Part shown: positions 58,500-64,000 of the stretch, in pieces | Numbering within the stretch: the stretch's first letter is position 1 | Layout: each line of letters begins with the position of its first letter | Assembly: GCF_000143415.4 (NCBI RefSeq) | Contig: NW_003314284.1 | Location: 476,096 to 540,095 of the forward strand | DNA: 64,000 bases | Source: Selaginella moellendorffii | Taxonomy: Eukaryota; Streptophyta; Lycopodiopsida; Selaginellales; Selaginellaceae | Reading direction: 5' to 3' | The notes under the pieces: model-generated | The model's input: the letters and a program-made list of their open reading frames with translations, nothing else | Databases searched by the model: none | Told to the model about the DNA's origin: nothing | Program-made: the position numbers and the translations under genes

Positions 58500-59525
58500 T
58501 TCCCTGAAGAGCCCTAATTTCCCAGCAAGCCCTAAAGCTGTTTAATAGCTCCCTTTTCAAAAATTTAAAACTTTTACCCGCGCTTTCCGCCTGGATAACT
58601 TCGGAGTGGATAGATTTACCATCACTCGACTTATAACACTCATGTGGGGATTCGGGAATGATGGAAGAAAAAGCCCGGCCAAGGCGAACGAGAAAGCGAT
58701 GGCGACTGGAATGGATTGGATTGGATTGGATTGGCGAAAACGAGAAGGAAAAAGAAAGACATTTTTATCGTGGGAGGATTGATGGATGGAAAAGGCTGGC
58801 CTCGCCTGGCGCCTGGAATTCGGCTGGACCGCGGCTGGCTGGCACATTTAACTTACAATGTTGGCGTCGTCTCGTCGTGTAATCTAGGAACCCAAGATTG
58901 TCACGAAAAGACCCACCATGTTATAAACAGAATGAGGAAAATGCGCGCCAAGGGAATCGAACCGGGCACGCCATCCCCGCAACCATGTACGGGGCATTTT
59001 CAAACCGCATGGCAATCGCGTGCCGCCACGTGGTGAGGTGAAACCTTCTTCACCACGGATGTATTTACGGCGGAGCGGTAAACCCTAGGCTCCCCAGCCG
59101 TGCCGTTCGATGCCGGGATCGTGGGGCTCGTACGCCGGCACGTGGACAGCAGGTGGTATTTATCCTGCCGTTTGTGGAAATGGTATTCGCGTTTAAATAT
59201 GATGGAATTTCCACAATTAGGCGGCACAGTAAAGCTCTCGGTACTTCGCCAAAACCCCCCTTTTTAAGCTTTTTTTTTCTCTCTTTTTATTCCTCTCTCC
59301 TCCTTCGCATCTTCCTCTTCGCTTCCCTCTCGAAGCGTGAAGGAAGATCACTGGTGTGCTGTCCGTAGGCGCCCTAGAAAATCTTGTGGCGCTAGTGGGA
59401 GGGAGGATCAAAGCCGCGGCCCTAGGCGCTCAAGATCGAGCGCGCCCTTAACGGATCGCTCGATCGTCGCGGCGTAGCTATAGATCTCTTTCTTGCGAAT
59501 CGGGGGAATCAATCGAGGAAATATC
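58500..59525. other. Divergent intergenic region, LEA_2 and DLH-like genes
   Basis: 1 kb without a gene. It holds GGATT repeats (58708-58735), an isolated minus-strand B box (GGTTCGATTCC, 58953-58963) without a complete tRNA fold, a telo-box at 59080-59088 and a pyrimidine run at 59258-59330 before the probable leader of the DLH-like gene. Confidence 0.5.
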
Positions 59526-60946
59526 ATGGCCGCGGGAGATTGCTGCGTTCCTCCGGCGTCGCATTTCTTCGACAACAGCGCGGAGAGCCTGGGCGTGCGA
59601 GCCTACACCAACGGCGCGCAAGGCGCTACCGAGGCGGTGATCTTGGTGTCGGATATATTCGGTACGCAAATTTCTTGCTTTCCTCCCCTCCAATTCTCTC
59701 CCGCAGCTCCACCAATTCTACCGCCAGCAAGAATGCTGGTGATCCATTGCATTGCCATTCACTGTTCGCGTGTAGCATCGCTCTCGCCACTTGAAATTTT
59801 CCTTCGCACAATCGCTTTGATCGAGTCCCTGTTCTTCTTTTAGCTTTCTTTTCATTTCTTGTGCTTCGAGAGGCTAATATTTGCTCTCTTGCTAGGATGG
59901 AGCAGTCCACTGTTGAGGTGGGTTTTGCACTGCTCTCACGCGCCAATCTTTCATGCTCTCGAGCTTTGGAAAATTCACTGAGCTTTTTTGTTTCTGGGAT
60001 ACAGGAAACTAGCGGACAAGGTTGCTGCTGCTGGCTACCTGGTTGTAGTTCCAGACCTTTTAAACAATGATCCATTCAAGCCTGCCGAGAGTGGAAGTCC
60101 CTATGCAACATTCCCCGCGTGGATCAAGAACCATGAACCGGTAACTTTTAAGTTTTCGTATGAAACTCTCATCTGTTTCTTATCGGAGCTTTCCCTCTGC
60201 CTTCTGCAGCCAAAGTCCATACAACAGTGCAAGAAGATTGTGGCACTGCTAAAGTCGAAAGGTATCACTTCGATTGGAATCGCTGGCTTCTGCTGGGGCG
60301 GTAAGTTAAATCGAAATGTTTCCCATCAATTTATTTTGGCAGTGGAGTAGCAGTACCGAGCACTAATATCTCTTCTATGAGTTTGCAGCTAAAGTAGCAG
60401 CCTTGATGGGAAGGGAGGACAGTGTGCGGGCAGTCGTGCTGCTGCATCCCTCCTTTGTGACGGTAGACGATATGCGAGGTGCGACAAAGCTTTTGATTTT
60501 CGTCTCGCTGTTCGGGCGTGTAGATTCACCCAAGCTTTTCGTGCAGAGATTCGTGCGCCCGTGGCGATCCTCGCTGCGGAAGTAGATCAGCGAACACCCG
60601 CCGCGGTGATCGAGGAATCGCGTGCAATCCTTGCGAGCCGTGCTGAGGTTCGCTTTGACAATTCGCCTTTTTGCGTTCTTCGCTTGCTTGCGTTTGTCGT
60701 GTTTTCAAGGTTGTGTGCGTCATTGCCGCTGCTCTGTGGTGCTTGGAGCCAACGTAACCGGAGTGGAAGCTTTTGGTTTTGCTAACACCTTTTGCCTTCT
60801 CTCAGGTGGAGAGCTTTATCAAATTCTTTCCGGGAGCTTCTCACGGCTGGACTGTGAGGTACGATGTGACCAACTCGAGGGCCGTGGCCCAGGCCGAGGA
60901 AGCCCACCAGGACATGCTAAGCTGGTTCTGGAGATTCCTCAAATGA
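59526..60946 (+). CDS. Dienelactone hydrolase-family protein
   Basis: Seven exons (59526-59661, 59896-59917, 60005-60140, 60210-60300, 60389-60478, 60547-60647, 60806-60946) give 238 residues with agreeing phases. The alpha/beta-hydrolase fold shows the DLH triad: Cys in GIAGFCWGAK, Asp in LAAEVDQRTP and His in PGASHGWTVR. The N-terminal LVSDIFG and the segment KLADKVAAAGYLVVVPDLL are typical. Bacterial members open dienelactones; plant members are often labelled endo-1,3;1,4-beta-glucanase-like, but their substrate is mostly unknown. There is no signal peptide, so it is probably cytosolic. Exon 2 is only 22 nt yet supplies the residues WSSPLL needed to join the fold. Confidence 0.9.
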
Positions 60947-61166
60947 GAGGAAAAGTGGGAGAGCTTCTATAAAAGAGAGCGAGGAAAGGGACAAAGGAAA
61001 TTCGTTTTGGTTCGTTCGTTTTCACAGGACAGGGAAGACAGCGAAAGCAGTTTTGTTCGCCCAGCAAAAGTTTTACTTGTTAGTGGTAGTGTTCTTTCTT
61101 AAAAAGAGTGGAATATTCCCCGCGCGGGGTTTTAGGGTTCTTGAGTTTTTTGGTGGCGCCATCGCC

Positions 61167-62591
61167 ATGGCAGGGTTGCTCATGCGCATTCACTGCGCGG
61201 CAGCTCCCCCGGCGATCGCCACGGGGTATCTCAAGTGCGGCGGCAGCAGCTCCCGGCGCGTCAGGCGGATGGCCCGGCTCGCATCTACCAGCGCGGCAGC
61301 CCAGGGCATGGCGGAGATTTCAAGTAAGTCGTTTTCCAGGGAGCGCAGATTTCGTAGATTATATGCTTAGATCGCGTGCGTGCTCGCCATAGCCGTGCCG
61401 CTTCCGCATTGGCAGCAATTCTTGACCCTGATTAGAGATCAGAGGCAGCATGCGAAGAGATCTCCTCTTTTTTTTTTTTTTGGATTCTTTGCATCGTTCT
61501 CCTCTCTTTCTTTTTCTTTCCGAGAAGGAATCAAATGCTTGTAAAATGTGTGTTTGTTTGTGTAGAGAAGGAAAAGGAGGCCGTTGTGACAGAGCGAGCT
61601 CCAGCTGCTCTTGGACCTTACTCACAAGCAATCAAGGCCAACAATCTCGTGTTCGTGTCAGGTGTACTGGGGCTCATTCCCGAGGTATGCTCAGCTTTTC
61701 CAAAGCTTTTTCCTTTGTTTTTTTCCACTCCTCTACTGATGAAGCATGAATGTCATCGATTGAAGAAAGGAAGAGTGGCTTGTCAGTTGAAAGGTGAATG
61801 ATTGATTGAGCAAGCAATGCAGTGCTTTGTTTCATGGGATTCCATTGTTTTGTTTCATGGGATCGCATTGCATTGCATGTAAATTGCCCTCTTTTCGTTT
61901 TCCTGTGCTTCTGCTTTCCATGCTCGCTCTCTAAGTACGTTCGTGTCACGTCATGAGTCGGGAACTTTCACTTCATTAACCAGCGATCTCGCCTCCCTTT
62001 ACAGACTGGAAAATTTGTTTCTGACAGTGTCGAAGGACAGACCGAACAGGTAGGGTGTGTTATTGTGTTGTAGTTTTCGGGCAGGGCGTTTTGATTCCTC
62101 TATCGTTTCTCCTTTCTTTTCTGTGCAGGTACTCAAGAACATGGGTGAGATTCTGAAAGCTGCCGGTGTTAGCTACAAGTCTGTGGTGAAGACAACTATC
62201 ATGTAAGGGTGTCCTCTCTCTTCCGATCGATGCTTGGCTTCACATTTCCCTGTCGCTATGCCATTTATCCATCGCTGTTTCTGCTTTGGTTGTGTGTCAT
62301 TCATCAGCTGGCTAGCTAGACGCTTTCTGATGTCAACTTTCGAATTCCTAGGCTGGCTGATCTTGCGGACTTCAAGGCAGTGAATGAGATTTATGCCAGA
62401 TGTAAGTGAGCTCCTTTTCCCTCTTGCTTTACTTTGCTCTCTTGGCTTCCTCCAGGGGGGAATTAATTCCAGTGAGATACCGTGCGGCTTGTGCAGATTT
62501 TCCAGCTCCAGCTCCTGCACGATCCACGTATCAAGTAGCTGCCTTGCCTTTAAATGCCCGTATTGAAATCGAGTGCATCGCTGCGCTGTGA
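61167..62591 (+). CDS. RidA (YjgF/UK114) family enamine/imine deaminase, plastid type
   Basis: Six exons (61167-61323, 61566-61684, 62005-62049, 62129-62202, 62352-62401, 62497-62591) give 179 residues. The first 50 residues form a Ser/Arg/Ala-rich transit peptide (SSSRRVRRMARLASTSAAA). The RidA domain runs from TERAPAALGPYSQAIKANN through VFVSGVLGLIPETG, EQVLKNMGEILKAAGVS, TTIMLADLADFKAVNEIYA and ends ARSTYQVAALPLNARIEIE. The Arg that binds substrate carboxylate (in PARSTYQV) and the final IEIECIA are conserved. RidA hydrolyses reactive enamines such as 2-aminoacrylate made by threonine dehydratase, protecting PLP enzymes in the plastid. A telo-box (TTTTAGGGTT, 61130-61139) lies just upstream. 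Confidence 0.95.
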
Positions 62592-62987
62592 TGTCGCTGG
62601 CAACCGGACCGAGTTTAAGACAAAGGTTAGTCGACGATTTCATTTGGAAAACGAGATTATAATGTTTGATCAACAGAATTGCGTAGGGAAGAACCGGAAC
62701 AACAAACGTTCGATGCCAAAGTAGAAAATGTAGAGAAGAAAAGCTCTTCAACGCTTACAAATCGAGGAGAGAGACATAAAAGACGATCCAATAATGATTG
62801 AGAGACCAAGGTGAGCATATTCTATTGATTCGTTGGAATGCCTCTCGTTGGCATTTGCAGTGCTAAGTATTGGCACTTTACACAAGCACTCCAAATTCAA
62901 ACATTATGTTTGAAGGCAAATGTAGCCCTAGGCCTAGAAATTTTATTTGTCACGTGGCATCTCGTGTTCGTTGTGGAAAATCACGCT
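62592..62987. other. Intergenic region, RidA to SEX4-like
   Basis: About 400 bp holding the 3' UTR of the RidA gene and the promoter of the next gene. No gene, repeat or RNA is recognised. Confidence 0.5.
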
Positions 62988-64000
62988 ATGGCGGCGGAGG
63001 CGCTGTGCCCTCGCCTGGCGTTTCTTCAAATCCAGCGCCGGGCGCTCTCCGATCAAAGGTATGCTCGATCTAGTTCATAGCGTTTCAGAATTTCTCAACT
63101 GGTAGGCGCTTGGATCGATCCAGAATCAGGTTAACACGAAGGGGTGGAAGAATGTGGACTCTCTGTAAGCGCGCTTCGATTTCTGCCCAGCGATTCGTGG
63201 TGTCCGCCTCTCATGTAAGCTATGTTTCTAGAGATTAGAGAGGAAATGCATTGGTGGTTTTAATTCACATTTGGTTCCAAGCTAAGCAGTCTTCCGAGGA
63301 AGAAGGAAAGGAGGAAACCTCGAAGAAAGCTGATGATTATAGTGCAGTGTTCCAGAAGATAACACAGTCTGGTATGAAGCCTTGTTTTTTTCTCTGGTGC
63401 TTTTTTCTGATCGAAGAACGAACTTTTGTTATTCTTTCAGACTTGACTTATAGGCATGAGCTGGGGATGAATTACAATCGTGTTCTCCCGAATCTCATCG
63501 TTGGTTCCTGCTTACAGGTTCTCTTTTTCTTTCTTTTTTCTTCTCGAGTTGCCAATAGCAACAATTTTCCAGAATCCTGCAGATGTCGATCGCCTAAAGA
63601 AAGACGAGAATGTTACCACGGTGTGCAACCTCCAGCAAGATCCTGATATGGCGTAGGCTCTGTTTTCTTTGTCTCTGCTAAGTCTTCTAGCGTCCTCACG
63701 GATGTATTATGCAGGTACTTCAACGTCGACATCTCTGAAATCCGTGATCATGCGAAGGAAGTTGGCGATTTTAATCATCTTCGACTGCCAATTCGGTAAA
63801 GCTGACTTGAGAAATTTTGTAAGCAGTTTTCTCATGGTTTTATTCTTGCAGGGACATGGATGGCTTTGCTCTTAGAATGCGGCTCCCGAGTGTCATTGCT
63901 AGCTTGTATCAGGAGCTCAAAGACCGCGAAGGAACACTCTATGTCCATTGCACAGCTGGATTGGGAAGAGCTCCTGCTGTTGCTGTAAGCTCATTTTTTA
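62988..64000 (+). CDS. Phosphoglucan phosphatase, SEX4-like (partial, runs off the window)
   Basis: Exons seen: 62988-63058, 63130-63214, 63290-63371, 63441-63517, 63573-63652, 63715-63795 and 63852-63984; an intron opens at 63985 and the rest lies outside. The first 60 residues are basic and Ser/Ala-rich, a probable chloroplast transit peptide. The dual-specificity phosphatase domain follows: [48 protein letters not shown], then the recognition motif [13 protein letters not shown] and the active-site loop [13 protein letters not shown] (Cys nucleophile, Arg). This wording is closer to SEX4 than to LSF2, which lacks the CBM48 domain; the CBM48 would lie beyond the edge. The enzyme removes phosphate from starch during night-time breakdown. 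Confidence 0.93.

Noticed and set aside
58953-59040. Possible minus-strand tRNA around the B box at 58953
   Set aside because: Only two T-stem pairs form, so this is not a functional tRNA.

Overview
The window looks like a nuclear segment of a vascular plant, most likely a lycophyte of the Selaginella type. The reasons are mostly 45-100 nt GT-AG introns, gene spacing often under 200 bp, several intron-poor PPR genes of 31-residue repeats, and plant-specific families: an AGO1-clade Argonaute, germin-like proteins, subgroup-21 R2R3-MYB, UDP-sugar pyrophosphorylase and a SEX4-type phosphoglucan phosphatase. The genus is an inference from gene style, not from a database match.

Layout. 1-5340 is a purine-rich, strand-skewed repeat without a credible gene; it holds a minisatellite/hexamer tract and two tRNA-like B boxes. 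5340-6800 is a mosaic of duplicated and inverted fragments. 6800-10300 is AT-rich debris with a decayed Ty3/gypsy RNase H on the minus strand. Genes start at 10.4 kb: a damaged PPR gene, a UBP22/Ubp8-like deubiquitinase (+), AGO1-like (-), a 3.2-kb gap, hexa-ubiquitin (+), a small single-pass membrane protein (-), an RBP45/47-like three-RRM protein (+) with a 3.9-kb non-coding stretch after it, R2R3-MYB (+), two PPR genes diverging from a 66-bp spacer, two germin-like genes (-) with a relic of a third between them, an EEP-family nuclease-fold protein (+), an unrecognised Gly/Val-rich protein (-), DNA polymerase epsilon catalytic subunit (-, 9 kb, many exons), tRNA-Ser(GCU) (+), UDP-sugar pyrophosphorylase (+), a LEA_2 protein (-), a dienelactone-hydrolase-like protein (+), a RidA-family protein (+) and the 5' part of a SEX4-like phosphatase (+) cut by the window edge.

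The genes form no pathway cluster. Most are housekeeping (ubiquitin supply and histone deubiquitination, replication, RNA silencing, RNA binding, organelle RNA editing, nucleotide-sugar and starch metabolism). Shared features are convergent or divergent packing and AAACCCTA-type telo-box motifs just upstream of many starts. No convincing new multi-gene system was found. The best leads are an excess of Pol III B-box consensus sites in intergenic DNA, a recurrent ATGCCC-N5-GGGCAT inverted repeat inside PPR repeats of three genes, duplicated exon-like cassettes after the RBP45 gene, two GC-AG introns, a 22-nt microexon, a 48-nt in-frame intron and an unusual Thr28 in five of six ubiquitin units. 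Exon borders were read by eye from splice sites and reading frame, so they are good proposals rather than transcript-proven.
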